Part shown: in pieces, positions 1-9,193 of the stretch
How the letters are laid out: each line of letters opens with the position of its first letter
How positions within the stretch are numbered: position 1 is the stretch's first letter
Source: Synechococcus sp. CC9616
GTDB lineage: Bacteria > Cyanobacteriota > Cyanobacteriia > PCC-6307 > Cyanobiaceae
NCBI RefSeq assembly: GCF_000515235.1
Contig: NZ_KI911558.1
Span: 1,959,466-2,023,465, forward strand
DNA: 64,000 nucleotides
Direction of reading: 5' to 3'
Position numbers and translations under genes: made by a program
The notes under the pieces: model-generated
Databases searched by the model: none
Told to the model about the DNA's origin: nothing
What the model saw: only the letters and a program-made list of their open reading frames with translations

Positions 1-467
1 ACCATGGGAGCCAAATCAATCTTGTTGATGACCAGCAGATCGGATTTGGTGATTCCCGGTCCACCTTTTCGGGGAATCTTGTCACCGGCAGCCACGTCAA
101 TGACGTAAATGCACAAATCCACCAGCTCTGGACTGAAGCTGGCGGCGAGATTGTCGCCACCGCTTTCCACTAACACCACATCCAGGTGGGGGAACTGTGT
201 TTCGAGTTCCGCCACGGCGGCACGATTAATAGAACAGTCCTCGCGAATCGCGGTGTGAGGACAACCACCTGTCTCCACGCCTCGGATGCGATCCGGCTCC
301 AGAGCACCGGCTCGCGTCAAAAAGAGGGCATCCTCCTGGGTGTAGATGTCGTTGGTGACAACGGCGAGCTGAAGCTGGTTTCGCAAGCGGCGGCAAAGAG
401 CCTCCACAAGAGCCGTCTTTCCAGATCCCACAGGACCAGCCACACCGAGACGCAGCTTGCTGCTCAT
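1..467 (-). CDS. ureG: Urease accessory GTPase UreG (3' end outside window)
   Basis: UreG is the GTPase that drives nickel delivery into apo-urease together with UreD, UreF and UreE. About 155 codons are visible, and the C-terminus lies beyond base 1. The P-loop GPVGSGKT is at residues 11-18, and the family motif ESGGDN lies near residue 105 (bases about 140-180). The ATG at 467-465 overlaps the TGA of ureF by one base (TGATG), which indicates translational coupling. The gene is the last of a leftward ureE-ureF-ureG operon, divergent from ureDABC. The in-window part shows no defect. Confidence 0.95.
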   Translation of the reverse strand, partial: MSSKLRLGVAGPVGSGKTALVEALCRRLRNQLQLAVVTNDIYTQEDALFLTRAGALEPDRIRGVETGGCPHTAIREDCSINRAAVAELETQFPHLDVVLVESGGDNLAASFSPELVDLCIYVIDVAAGDKIPRKGGPGITKSDLLVINKIDLAPM

Positions 468-1138
468 CAACTTCGAAACAAACGTGAGTACAACTCAGCA
501 TGGGCAAGCTGAGCCATCGATGCACCGACCCCGTGGCTCCAGAGCTGCCTGGGGTCCTGCAACTGCAGCCAGACAGCCTGCTCAGAGATGAGCGGCAGCA
601 GGCGTTGCTGCACGACCTGCGCCCTGGAGGGACCCAGTGGCAGCAACCGCACCGCCGCACTGAGCTGATTGGCCACCCATCCGTAGAGATAACCCTCAAC
701 CATGTCGGACTGGGAGACGTCCAGCGCGACTGCGGACCAGGCCCATGCTGATGGCCAGCTCAGCGGCGTCGCCTGGGGCAGCGGATGCCCCATCTCCTTG
801 ATCAGCTGAAACAGCGATGCACCCATCTGGGTCTGCTGCGAGCGCACCTCAGAAGACTCACGGTTCGCCAGCAACCAGGAGTCCTGATCGATCAGCCACT
901 GCCGTGCTTGCTGATCACCGTGAGCCCTCCATTGCCGCAGGGCATCCGACAGGCCCTTAAGCGCTGCCGCCTCGAGGCGAAGCGCCCCATGCCGCAGTTC
1001 AGCTTCCAGCCAGTCCTGAATCTGACGCTCATCGCTGAGAGTGGCGGCCTGAATCAGTACCTCCAGACCTTCGGAGTAACTGAAGGCACCAACCGGCAAG
1101 GCCGGACTCACAAGCTGCAGCAGGGACAGTGCCGACAT
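467..1138 (-). CDS. ureF: Urease accessory protein UreF
   Basis: UreF acts with UreD and UreG in the complex that activates urease, probably gating GTP hydrolysis by UreG. The protein has 223 residues, a normal family length. It opens with the typical segment [20 protein letters not shown] and is otherwise helix-rich. Its ATG at 1138 overlaps the stop codon of ureE by one base, and its own stop overlaps the start of ureG. The three accessory genes therefore form one coupled transcription unit. Assignment rests on the N-terminal motif plus operon position. Confidence 0.95.
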   Translation of the reverse strand: MSALSLLQLVSPALPVGAFSYSEGLEVLIQAATLSDERQIQDWLEAELRHGALRLEAAALKGLSDALRQWRAHGDQQARQWLIDQDSWLLANRESSEVRSQQTQMGASLFQLIKEMGHPLPQATPLSWPSAWAWSAVALDVSQSDMVEGYLYGWVANQLSAAVRLLPLGPSRAQVVQQRLLPLISEQAVWLQLQDPRQLWSHGVGASMAQLAHAELYSRLFRS

Positions 1139-1590
1139 CAGTGATAGTGCTGTTCATAGGCTCCGCCCTCCGGCTGGAATGGCTGCTCACAGGAGCGCAC
1201 TTGCAGGCCTCGTCCCAGCAGCATCGACGCCAGTACGGGATCATCCAGAAGCAGCAGTCGATCCGGCTGCAGGTCCAGCGCCACGTGGCGATTGCCCAGG
1301 TGATAGGCAGCTTGAAGCAATTGCAGAGGCGACTCCGCCCTCACCTCCAGAAGCTTCTCCTTCGCAGCCATCACACGAACAAGATTGAAATCCTGACTGT
1401 CGGAAAGAAGATCACCGGGAGCCAAAGGGCCCTGCCTTGGCAATTGCAACAACACCTCCTGACCACAGAGCGTGCGACGACGACCTCGCAACGACGTGCG
1501 CTGCTCAGCCGTAAGCGGCAGCTGCATGCCATGTGCAGCGCCCGAGCGCTGACCGTGACACCGCTCAAGCACAATCACCGTCTCGCCCAT
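1138..1590 (-). CDS. ureE: Urease nickel metallochaperone UreE
   Basis: UreE binds nickel and hands it to the urease activation complex. The 150-residue protein has the beta-rich N-terminal half of the family (MGETVIVLERCHGQ, then LTAEQRTSLRGRRR) and a ferredoxin-like C-terminal half with GNRHVALDL. The C-terminus ends in EQHYH, so the terminal metal-binding tail is short compared with the long His-rich tails of enterobacterial UreE. It is the first gene of the leftward accessory operon. Its ATG at 1590 faces ureD across about 113 bases that contain the NtcA-type site. Confidence 0.93.
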   Translation of the reverse strand: MGETVIVLERCHGQRSGAAHGMQLPLTAEQRTSLRGRRRTLCGQEVLLQLPRQGPLAPGDLLSDSQDFNLVRVMAAKEKLLEVRAESPLQLLQAAYHLGNRHVALDLQPDRLLLLDDPVLASMLLGRGLQVRSCEQPFQPEGGAYEQHYH

Positions 1591-1640
1591 TCCCGTCGAT
1601 CCAGGTTCCGTGAGCCTGCCCAGCTCGACCCTCTCATTTG

Positions 1641-1654
1641 GTATGGATCGCTAC
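1641..1654. promoter_or_regulatory. Perfect NtcA-type palindrome GTA-N8-TAC between divergent urease operons
   Basis: The bases read GTA at 1641-1643, eight spacer bases, then TAC at 1652-1654, an exact match to the NtcA consensus of cyanobacteria. The site lies 50 bases before the ureE start on one strand and 49 bases before the preferred ureD start on the other. NtcA activates nitrogen-scavenging genes under 2-oxoglutarate control, so regulation of urease by nitrogen status is a reasonable inference. No convincing TAN3T -10 box at the ideal spacing was found for either direction. Confidence 0.6.
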
Positions 1655-1703
1655 CGATTGGTGCGATCGACCGTGCCGAATGTGGTCTCCACACAACACG
1701 TCG

Positions 1704-2639
1704 ATGAACGGCCCTGACCCGTGGCATGGCTCCTGCCAGCTGCAGTTCCTCAGAACAGAGCATGGAACCATCCACCAAGGTGGCTGCAGCGCACCTTTCA
1801 AGTTGCTCAGGTCAGATCAGGGGGACGATGGCCGCTGCGAACTGCCGTTGCTCCACACGGCCGGCGGACTGGTCGGCGGTGATCGTCTCAACATCGATCT
1901 GACGCTCAGGCCCAACAGCCGAGCACTGATCACCAGCGTTGCCGCTCAAAAGGTGTACGGCTCAGTGGGACGCAGCCAGCTGCATCCGCAAGGCGCTTGG
2001 TCTTACCAGAGCGTGACGGGCTCACTACAACCCGGCAGCGACCTGGAGTGGTTACCCCAGGAACTTGTGCTCTACGCCGACGCACTGCTGGAGCAGCAAC
2101 TCAGGGTGACATTGCCTCTGGATGCCTCATTTCTCAGTGCAGAGATCGTGCGCCTGGGACGGACCGCGGCGGGCGAGAGCCTCGAGCGAGGCTGCTGGAG
2201 ATCCAGCCTGGCCTTGCAGCGCAGTGATGGCGATGACCACCACTGGGAGATGGTTGATCGACTGGAGCTGGGCGGCAGCAGTCTCGAGAGCGTGCACGGC
2301 CTTGCCGGTGCACCGGTCTTCGGAACCCTGGTTTGGGCAGCACCGATGCATCTCGACAAAACAACGATGACCTCCTTGCTCGAAGGGGCCCGGGAGGATC
2401 GCTGCGGCCTCGCAGGAGTGATGCACTGCGGTGCACTGCGACAGGGATTGGTCGCCCGGTACACCGGCCACTCCAGCCGTGATGCACGATTCTGGTTCAG
2501 CCGGATCTGGTCCCGAACCAGATCCCTGCGAGGACTTCAGCCAGCCCGAATTCCACGTGTCTGGCCTTTGCAGGAAGAGCCGTTACGACGACAAACGTTC
2601 ACATCAAACGCTCAAACGGCAACAGCAGGGACAAACTGA
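1704..2639 (+). CDS. ureD: Urease accessory protein UreD
   Basis: UreD (UreH) is the scaffold that binds apo-urease and recruits UreF and UreG for nickel insertion. Characteristic segments are LLHTAGGLVGGDRL near residue 50 and SVAAQKVYGS near residue 80. The frame is open from 1638. The ATG at 1704 (MNGPDPWHGS) is preferred because it gives a 311-residue protein of family length and leaves the NtcA-type site in non-coding DNA. It is the first gene of ureDABC, 18 bases before ureA. Confidence 0.93.
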   Translation: MNGPDPWHGSCQLQFLRTEHGTIHQGGCSAPFKLLRSDQGDDGRCELPLLHTAGGLVGGDRLNIDLTLRPNSRALITSVAAQKVYGSVGRSQLHPQGAWSYQSVTGSLQPGSDLEWLPQELVLYADALLEQQLRVTLPLDASFLSAEIVRLGRTAAGESLERGCWRSSLALQRSDGDDHHWEMVDRLELGGSSLESVHGLAGAPVFGTLVWAAPMHLDKTTMTSLLEGAREDRCGLAGVMHCGALRQGLVARYTGHSSRDARFWFSRIWSRTRSLRGLQPARIPRVWPLQEEPLRRQTFTSNAQTATAGTN

Positions 2640-2657
2640 AAAAGAGCGAGGCTCTCC

Positions 2658-2960
2658 ATGTATCTCAGTCCGCAGGAAAAGGACAAGCTCCTGATCGTGA
2701 CCGCTGCACTACTGGCGGAACGCCGCCTTGGCAGGGGCCTAAAGCTCAACCATCCCGAAGCTGTGGCCTGGCTCAGCTTTCTTGTTCTCGAAGGTGCCCG
2801 TGATGGCCGAACCGTTGCCGAACTGATGCAGGACGGCAGCACCTGGCTGAGCAAGAACCAGGTGATGGAGGGGGTCTCCGAACTGGTGCACGAGGTGCAG
2901 ATCGAAGCGGTCTTCCCGGACGGCACCAAGCTCGTCACCCTGCACGATCCGATTCGCTGA
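2658..2960 (+). CDS. ureA: Urease gamma subunit UreA
   Basis: Small structural subunit of the nickel urease that hydrolyses urea to ammonia and carbon dioxide. The 100-residue length is exactly that of separate bacterial gamma subunits. It opens [20 protein letters not shown] and contains [21 protein letters not shown]. It is followed after 11 bases by ureB. The ammonia enters the same pool as that made by the nitrate reduction genes in the second quarter of the window. Confidence 0.98.
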   Translation: MYLSPQEKDKLLIVTAALLAERRLGRGLKLNHPEAVAWLSFLVLEGARDGRTVAELMQDGSTWLSKNQVMEGVSELVHEVQIEAVFPDGTKLVTLHDPIR

Positions 2961-2971
2961 GGCACTACTCA

Positions 2972-3292
2972 ATGTCACCCTTGACTCCCGGCGAACTGCT
3001 CGCTGAACCAGGCGAACTCGAACTCAATGCGGGACGCCCTGTCACCACCATCCACGTCGCCAACAGCGGCGACCGTCCGGTGCAGGTGGGATCCCACTTC
3101 CATTTCTTTGAAGCCAACGCTGCCCTGCAGTTCGATCGTGCAGCCGCTCGCGGACAGCGGCTCGACATTCCAGCCGGAACGGCGATTCGATTTGAACCGG
3201 GTGACAGCCGTGACGTGAATCTGATCCCCTTCGCCGGCGATCGGCGTGCCATCGGCTTCAACGGCCAAATCAACGGACCCCTCGACGCCTGA
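2972..3292 (+). CDS. ureB: Urease beta subunit UreB
   Basis: Beta subunit of urease, 106 residues, the normal length for the unfused form. The segment [17 protein letters not shown] and the C-terminal [13 protein letters not shown] are typical of the family. It lies between ureA (11-base gap) and ureC (3-base gap), so the three structural subunits are co-translated in equal amounts. Confidence 0.98.
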   Translation: MSPLTPGELLAEPGELELNAGRPVTTIHVANSGDRPVQVGSHFHFFEANAALQFDRAAARGQRLDIPAGTAIRFEPGDSRDVNLIPFAGDRRAIGFNGQINGPLDA

Positions 3293-3295
3293 TCC

Positions 3296-5005
3296 ATGCC
3301 TTTCCGCATCTCCCGCCAGGCCTACGCCGAAACCTATGGACCCACCACCGGGGATCGGCTTCGACTCGCCGACACCGAGTTGATCCTCGAAGTGGAAAAG
3401 GACTTCACCGTCTACGGCGATGAAGTGAAATTCGGCGGCGGCAAGGTGATCCGTGACGGCATGGGCCAGGCCCAGACCTCACGAGCTGACGGTGCCGTCG
3501 ACACCGTGATCACCAATGCCCTGATCCTCGATTGGTGGGGCATTGTGAAAGCCGATGTCGGCCTCAAAGACGGCCGCATCGTCGGCATCGGAAAAGCTGG
3601 AAACCCCGATACCCAGGAGGGGGTCACTGTTGTTGTGGGCCCTGGAACCGAGGCAATCGCTGGAGAAGGTCACATCCTGACTGCCGGCGGCATCGACACT
3701 CACATCCATTTCATCTGCCCCCAGCAGATCGAAACCGCCCTCGCCAGTGGCGTCACCACTCTGATGGGCGGCGGCACCGGTCCAGCCACCGGCACGAACG
3801 CCACGACCTGTACACCCGGCGCCTTCCACATCGGCCGCATGCTTCAGGCGGCTGAGGGTCTGCCGGTGAACCTCGGATTCTTTGGGAAAGGCAACGCCAG
3901 CACAGCAGAGGCTCTGGAAGAACAGGTTCGAGCCGGTGCCTGTGGCCTGAAGCTGCATGAGGACTGGGGCACCACGCCAGCAGCAATCGATGCTTGTTTG
4001 TCCGTGGCTGATCGAATGGATGTGCAGGTGTGCATTCACACCGACACCCTGAATGAAGCCGGCTTCGTCGAAGACACGATCGCCGCCATCAAGGGACGGA
4101 CGATCCACACCTTCCACACCGAAGGGGCTGGCGGTGGCCATGCCCCGGACATCATCAAGATCTGCGGGGAAGCGAACGTTCTTCCCAGCAGCACCAATCC
4201 CACCAGGCCCTACACCCGCAACACACTCGAGGAGCACCTCGACATGCTGATGGTGTGCCACCACCTCGACCCGAAGATTCCCGAGGACGTGGCCTTTGCT
4301 GAATCACGGATCCGCCGCGAAACCATTGCCGCCGAGGACATCCTCCATGACCTGGGAGCGTTCTCGATCATTGCCAGCGACTCACAGGCGATGGGCCGGG
4401 TGGGTGAGGTGATCACCCGCACCTTCCAGACCGCTCACAAGATGAAGGTTCAGCGCGGCGCGCTTCCGGAAGACAACGCACGCAACGACAACCATCGCCT
4501 CAAGCGCTACATCGCCAAGGTGACGATCAATCCAGCCCTGGCCCATGGCATCAGCAGCCAGGTGGGGTCCGTCGAAACCGGCAAGCTGGCGGATCTTGTG
4601 CTCTGGAAACCAGGCTTTTTCGGGATCCGACCGGACCTGGTCCTCAAGGGCGGCTCGATCGTCTGGGCTCAGATGGGCGATGCCAATGCCTCCATTCCCA
4701 CGCCGGGGCCAGTCCACGGGCGTCCCATGTTCGGCGCCTTCGGCAAAGCCCTGGCCTCCAGTTGTCTCACCTTTGTGAGCCAGGCAGCGATGGACCAGGA
4801 CATCCAACGTCAACTCGGGCTTGAACGGACCTGCATGGCGGTGCAGGACACACGGAGCATCGGGAAAAACGGCCTGAAACTTAATTCAGCATTGCCTTCC
4901 GTGAGTGTGGACCCGCAGACCTATGAGGTCTTCGCTGACGGAACGCTGCTCACCTGTGATCCCGCGGAGGAACTTCCGATGGCCCAGCGCTATCTGCTGC
5001 TTTGA
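3296..5005 (+). CDS. ureC: Urease alpha (catalytic) subunit UreC
   Basis: Catalytic subunit of urease, 569 residues, full family length. The nickel and catalytic residues are all present: DTHIHF near residue 135, the lysine that is carbamylated in GLKLHEDWG near 218, [15 protein letters not shown] near 270, the flap cysteine in MVCHHLDP near 320, and the aspartate in IASDSQAMG near 360. It is the last gene of ureDABC. It ends two bases before the stop codon of the convergent hydrolase gene, with no room for a separate terminator. Confidence 0.99.
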   Translation: MPFRISRQAYAETYGPTTGDRLRLADTELILEVEKDFTVYGDEVKFGGGKVIRDGMGQAQTSRADGAVDTVITNALILDWWGIVKADVGLKDGRIVGIGKAGNPDTQEGVTVVVGPGTEAIAGEGHILTAGGIDTHIHFICPQQIETALASGVTTLMGGGTGPATGTNATTCTPGAFHIGRMLQAAEGLPVNLGFFGKGNASTAEALEEQVRAGACGLKLHEDWGTTPAAIDACLSVADRMDVQVCIHTDTLNEAGFVEDTIAAIKGRTIHTFHTEGAGGGHAPDIIKICGEANVLPSSTNPTRPYTRNTLEEHLDMLMVCHHLDPKIPEDVAFAESRIRRETIAAEDILHDLGAFSIIASDSQAMGRVGEVITRTFQTAHKMKVQRGALPEDNARNDNHRLKRYIAKVTINPALAHGISSQVGSVETGKLADLVLWKPGFFGIRPDLVLKGGSIVWAQMGDANASIPTPGPVHGRPMFGAFGKALASSCLTFVSQAAMDQDIQRQLGLERTCMAVQDTRSIGKNGLKLNSALPSVSVDPQTYEVFADGTLLTCDPAEELPMAQRYLLL

Positions 5006-5007
5006 CC

Positions 5008-6591
5008 TCAAGGCACCTCTTTCAGGCCCGGCTCCACTTGCTCTAGCTGCTCCATGGTCAGGACGGAACGGAGCAGCAGCGTTAAGGGGTCGGAGCCGAC
5101 ACTGAAACTGCCGTTACCAGAAGGAGCCAGGGATGGTGTCGACGTGCGGCCGGCCAGATGTTTGTCGAAAAACAGCTTTGCCATTCCCCTGAGCTCAGTG
5201 CGAGCCAACGGCTGATCAGGTCCGGTGATCACTGGCGGCAGAGATGACGTGGCATCCAGAAACGAGAGATGGGTGCCGTTGTTCTGAACAGCCAAAACGG
5301 AACCCGGCTGTCGAATCGCGGTGAAAGGACTGAGCTGCTGCGACACCGGCGGTGCAAACACATCGTTCATGCCGGCGATGACCAACATCGGAACCTCCAA
5401 CTGAGCCATGGAGGCACTGCTGAAGATGGGATTGGTCACCGGGTTCACCGCAACAGCCGCCTTGACGCGAGAGTCTCGAAAACTCGTGCGCTCCACCACC
5501 CGATTGGGAGCGGTGCACTGCCAGACGATCGCTGGATTCAGCACCACCGTGTTCGGATCATCGAGCTGACGGCATCCCTGCACGAGGTGTGGCCAATCGA
5601 GCGATGCCCCAGCCAGGGCGGTCACGGTGTATCCACCGAGGGACTGACCGAGAACACCAACGCGCTTGGTATCCACACGGGTTCCCCAGCGCAGCTCTAC
5701 CTGATCAATCAGTTCGCTGACGGTGGTTGGTTGGCGATACCAGGCATTCGCAGGGGGAATGGCTCCTTTTCCCTCGATCGCTGCAGTCACCGTGTCTGCA
5801 CTGGTGAAAGGCAAGTTGAGAGCTGCTACGGCATAGCCGTGACTGGCAAGCGTCTCACCGACGTACAGCAGCGCATTCATGTCGGTGTTCAAACCAGGAA
5901 CGAGAACCACCAAGGGCGCCTTGCTGTCAGCCGTTGCGGTGGTTGGCAGATAAAGCGCGGACTTGATGCTCTTGGCGACACGACCCGCGAACGTGAACGG
6001 CAGCTGCTGAAATCCGATGCTTCCTTTCACAGCCGCCAAGTTGAGATCAGGTCCGCTGGCAGGTGATCCAGACAGTCCCGACAACCGCTCAAAGAGCTTG
6101 TTCTGAAGGTTGTAATCCTGCCTGAGTGTGCGCAGAAGAGAGGTCAATGCGCCAACCTTGATCGGGAGGTTCGGTAAGGGATAGGCCTCCAGCACAGGGA
6201 TGATGCGAAGGCTTCCAGATGTTGAGGCTCCGAGAATCAAGGCGGAGGTGAGCGCATTCTCCGCAACCTTCGATGGCTGATTGATCAGCTTCGCAAGTTG
6301 CTGGATGGTTCGTTGACCCAGCGCTGTTCCGAGGTAATCCGAAGCCATCACGGCATTCACCGGAGCTGACTGGTTCAGGGCCCCGCGCAGCGCCTTTTGC
6401 TCGGATGGCTTCAGTAAACGGAGGGCCTCGCGCAGTTCAGGAGCGGGAGGATCACCCGCTGCAAAAACGGCAAGCTCTGAAATCGATAGGGACCGTTCGA
6501 ATTCACCCAACTGGAAACTGATTCGCTCTGCACACAGGGCAGGTGCAGCGAGTGCAAACAGGCCAATCACTGCCAGAAATGAACGCTTCAT
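5008..6591 (-). CDS. Exported alpha/beta hydrolase with DUF1400-type N-terminal domain
   Basis: The 527-residue protein starts with a signal peptide (MKRSFLAVIGLFALAAPALCA). Next comes a helical region of about 110 residues of the cyanobacterial DUF1400 type (ISFQLGEFERSLSISELAVFA). An alpha/beta-hydrolase fold occupies about residues 220-500: PLVVLVPGLNTD (oxyanion region), GQSLGG nucleophile elbow, VIAGMNDVFAPP (likely acid Asp) and NGTHLSF (likely His). Substrate is unknown; these enzymes are usually annotated as dienelactone-hydrolase or lipase-like. It stands alone on its strand. A diverged relative is at 59091-60602. Confidence 0.85.
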   Translation of the reverse strand: MKRSFLAVIGLFALAAPALCAERISFQLGEFERSLSISELAVFAAGDPPAPELREALRLLKPSEQKALRGALNQSAPVNAVMASDYLGTALGQRTIQQLAKLINQPSKVAENALTSALILGASTSGSLRIIPVLEAYPLPNLPIKVGALTSLLRTLRQDYNLQNKLFERLSGLSGSPASGPDLNLAAVKGSIGFQQLPFTFAGRVAKSIKSALYLPTTATADSKAPLVVLVPGLNTDMNALLYVGETLASHGYAVAALNLPFTSADTVTAAIEGKGAIPPANAWYRQPTTVSELIDQVELRWGTRVDTKRVGVLGQSLGGYTVTALAGASLDWPHLVQGCRQLDDPNTVVLNPAIVWQCTAPNRVVERTSFRDSRVKAAVAVNPVTNPIFSSASMAQLEVPMLVIAGMNDVFAPPVSQQLSPFTAIRQPGSVLAVQNNGTHLSFLDATSSLPPVITGPDQPLARTELRGMAKLFFDKHLAGRTSTPSLAPSGNGSFSVGSDPLTLLLRSVLTMEQLEQVEPGLKEVP

Positions 6592-6758
6592 GACATCGAC
6601 ACAGTTGTGGGGACCCTAAAAACAGCTCGCGAATGTGTCATCCGACTGTGAGAGGACTCCATGCCGTCGACGGTTCAAGCGACTGATCAGCCGTTCGGTA
6701 GCTGTTGCAACCTGCAACTATCGTTCAGCACTTTTTGATGTGATCGAGACTTCGACTG

Positions 6759-8216
6759 GTGATGTTCACTCAGTACCGGCCGACACAGGGATATGACGAA
6801 TACTTTTGTCGAAAACGCTTGGCACCCCGGGCCGATCTGGAGCCGCTGCTCTCCACCCTCGGCCAACTCGGTCTGTCGGAACTGAATCGATCCCATGCAT
6901 CCGCCAGCCATCTTCTGCGCCGGCTGGGCGCAACTTTTCGACTGAATGACAGCGGGCGACTGGGCGGAGAACGAATCCTTCCGTTCGATCCTTTGCCACG
7001 GCTGATTCATCGCAACGACTGGTCAACGCTCGAGCAAGGCCTGTTTCAACGCCTCGAAGCCATTGACCTGTTTCTGAACGACGTCTACGGAGACCAACAC
7101 ATCCTCAATGACGGCGTCATCCCCCGTGAAGACGTGGAAAGTTCCCAAGGATGGCGACCCCAGATGAAGGGCATCCAGTTACCGCTTAATCGCTGGTGTC
7201 ATATCTCAGGCCTGGATCTTATTCGCGATGGCGAGGGCACATGGAGGGTTCTGGAGGACAACCTTCGATGCCCATCGGGCGTCGCCTACTTCCTCGAGAA
7301 CCGACGGGTGATGAAACGGCTGTTTCCAAGTCTGTTTCGAACGCGAACGGTTCAACCGATCGACGACTACCCCTCACACCTCCTGAGAACTCTGCAGGAC
7401 CTCGCACCATGGAGTGATGCACCCAAGGTTGTCTTGCTGACCCCTGGGGTCTTCAATAGTGCCTATTTCGAACACAGTTATCTCGCTCAACAGATGGGGA
7501 TCAGCCTCGTCGAAGGCAGAGATTTGATGTGTGAAAACGGCCGTGTCTGGATGCGCAGCACAGCTGGACTGGAAGCAGTGGATGTGATCTACAGACGGAT
7601 CGACGATGACTTCCTCGATCCAACTGTGTTTCGCCGTGACTCAATGCTGGGTGTTCCGGGAATGATGGAGATCATGCGAAACGGACGGCTTGCCATCGCC
7701 AACGCTCCTGGAACAGGCGTTGCCGACGACAAACTGATCTATGCCTATCTACCGACAATCATTCGTTATTACATGGATCAAGAACCAATTATCGAAAATG
7801 TTCCAACATACTTATGTTCAAAACAAGATGATCGGAATTACGTCCTCGAGCATTTAAAGGAACTTGTGGTCAAATCCGTAGCAGAAGCGGGTGGCTATGG
7901 CATGTTGATTGGCCCACATGCATCATCAGAAGAAATCGAGAGCTTTGTCGCAAAGATAAAAGCTAATCCTCGTAATTTCATTGCACAGCCCACATTGCAA
8001 TTATCCACTGTTCCCTCACTTAGCAATGGTGAATTGTATCCCTGCCATGTTGATCTACGACCCTATGTCTTACGCGGACGCAACAACTGGGTGAGCCCGG
8101 GCGGCTTGACGCGTGTCGCTTTGAAACGTGGATCCTTGGTTGTTAACTCCTCTCAGGGTGGTGGCTGTAAAGACACCTGGGTCGTCAGCGACAGTCAAGA
8201 GGCCGCATTGTGCTGA
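6759..8216 (+). CDS. Circularly permuted ATP-grasp family protein
   Basis: The 485-residue protein matches the circularly permuted ATP-grasp family (former DUF404/DUF407). Markers are the N-terminal YDEYFCRKRLAPR, ERILPFDPLPRLI, FLNDVYGDQHILNDGVIPREDV, WRVLEDNLRCPSGVAYFLENR, KSVAEAGGYGMLIGP and PCHVDLRPYVL. Members are predicted peptide- or amide-bond-forming ligases; no substrate is established here. The frame starts GTG-ATG at 6759/6762. Its stop overlaps the next gene by seven bases, so it is the first gene of a coupled three-gene operon. GC content falls near residues 330-440 but the frame stays intact. Confidence 0.88.
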   Translation: MMFTQYRPTQGYDEYFCRKRLAPRADLEPLLSTLGQLGLSELNRSHASASHLLRRLGATFRLNDSGRLGGERILPFDPLPRLIHRNDWSTLEQGLFQRLEAIDLFLNDVYGDQHILNDGVIPREDVESSQGWRPQMKGIQLPLNRWCHISGLDLIRDGEGTWRVLEDNLRCPSGVAYFLENRRVMKRLFPSLFRTRTVQPIDDYPSHLLRTLQDLAPWSDAPKVVLLTPGVFNSAYFEHSYLAQQMGISLVEGRDLMCENGRVWMRSTAGLEAVDVIYRRIDDDFLDPTVFRRDSMLGVPGMMEIMRNGRLAIANAPGTGVADDKLIYAYLPTIIRYYMDQEPIIENVPTYLCSKQDDRNYVLEHLKELVVKSVAEAGGYGMLIGPHASSEEIESFVAKIKANPRNFIAQPTLQLSTVPSLSNGELYPCHVDLRPYVLRGRNNWVSPGGLTRVALKRGSLVVNSSQGGGCKDTWVVSDSQEAALC

Positions 8217-9193
8217 GCCGAGTTGCGGACTCTTTGTATTGGATCAATCGTTACGTTGAAAGAGCGGAAAACATCTCGCGTTTTCTTGAAGTCAGTGAGT
8301 CAATGGCTCTGGACTGTCCACCAGGAAGTGCCGAACCATGGTTGCCCTTGATCGATGCCAATGGAGATCGAGATTTTTTTGACCAACGCTATCCCAATGG
8401 TTCACCAGGTGATGTGATGACATTTCTGCTCTTGGATCGGGATAATTCCAACAGCATTGTGAGTTGCATCGACAATGCCAGAGAAAACGCAAGACAAATC
8501 CGAGATGTGATCACCACGGAGATGTGGGAACAGCTCAACGATCTCTACTGGACTGTTCAAGATGGTGAAGCCTTGTGGCAGGAGCCAGATCAAGAACAGT
8601 TGCGGATCATTCGGCGCGGTTGTCAGCTTTTTTATGGGATTACAGATGTCACGCTGAGCCGAGATCAGGCCTGGCTATTCAGTCAACTTGGTCGCCTCAT
8701 TGAGCGAGCCGACAAAACATCCAGAATCCTCGATGTGAAGTATTTCTTGCTTCTCCCAACACCAACAGAGGTTGGTGGTGTTCTGGACGAGCTGCAGTGG
8801 ATTTCACTTCTGCGCACAGCAGATGCTTATCAGATGTACCGGCAGAGCGTGCAGCAATCAATCACACCAGCGTCCGTCGCTCGATTTCTACTTTTAGACC
8901 CTATTTTCCCAAGATCTGTGCGCTTCTGTCTTCAGGAGATCAACGACACATTGCGACAGATTCAACAACAGCCACGATCAGGTCCCCCAGATGATCTGGA
9001 ATGCTTGCACGGTCAGCTGCTGGCGAAGTGGAGTTATGTACGCATCGATCTGTTGATCAAAAATGGGCTGCATGAAGCGATCGACCAACTTCAGAGCGAT
9101 CTCAACCAACTCCACCAACTGATTCACGACAACTACTTCGTTGTCACGGATTTCGGCTCCGTTCCCAGTGATCCCTCATGCGCGCTCAGCTAG
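8210..9193 (+). CDS. Alpha-E domain protein (DUF403)
   Basis: All-helical 327-residue protein of the alpha-E family, opening LSRVADSLYWINRYVERAENISRFLEV, split here as the motifs SLYWINRYVERAEN and ISRFLEV. Later segments are MWEQLNDLYW and QLGRLIERADKTSRILDVKY. Alpha-E proteins nearly always accompany permuted ATP-grasp proteins; their biochemical role is not known. The GTG start at 8210 lies inside the end of the ATP-grasp gene. The 3' end overlaps the transglutaminase start by 16 bases, so all three products are probably made in fixed ratio. Confidence 0.88.
   Translation: MLSRVADSLYWINRYVERAENISRFLEVSESMALDCPPGSAEPWLPLIDANGDRDFFDQRYPNGSPGDVMTFLLLDRDNSNSIVSCIDNARENARQIRDVITTEMWEQLNDLYWTVQDGEALWQEPDQEQLRIIRRGCQLFYGITDVTLSRDQAWLFSQLGRLIERADKTSRILDVKYFLLLPTPTEVGGVLDELQWISLLRTADAYQMYRQSVQQSITPASVARFLLLDPIFPRSVRFCLQEINDTLRQIQQQPRSGPPDDLECLHGQLLAKWSYVRIDLLIKNGLHEAIDQLQSDLNQLHQLIHDNYFVVTDFGSVPSDPSCALS

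Noticed and set aside
3479-4264. Long antisense frame opposite ureC (261 codons)
   Set aside because: It mirrors the codon pattern of a GC-rich gene and shows no protein family features; ureC is complete.
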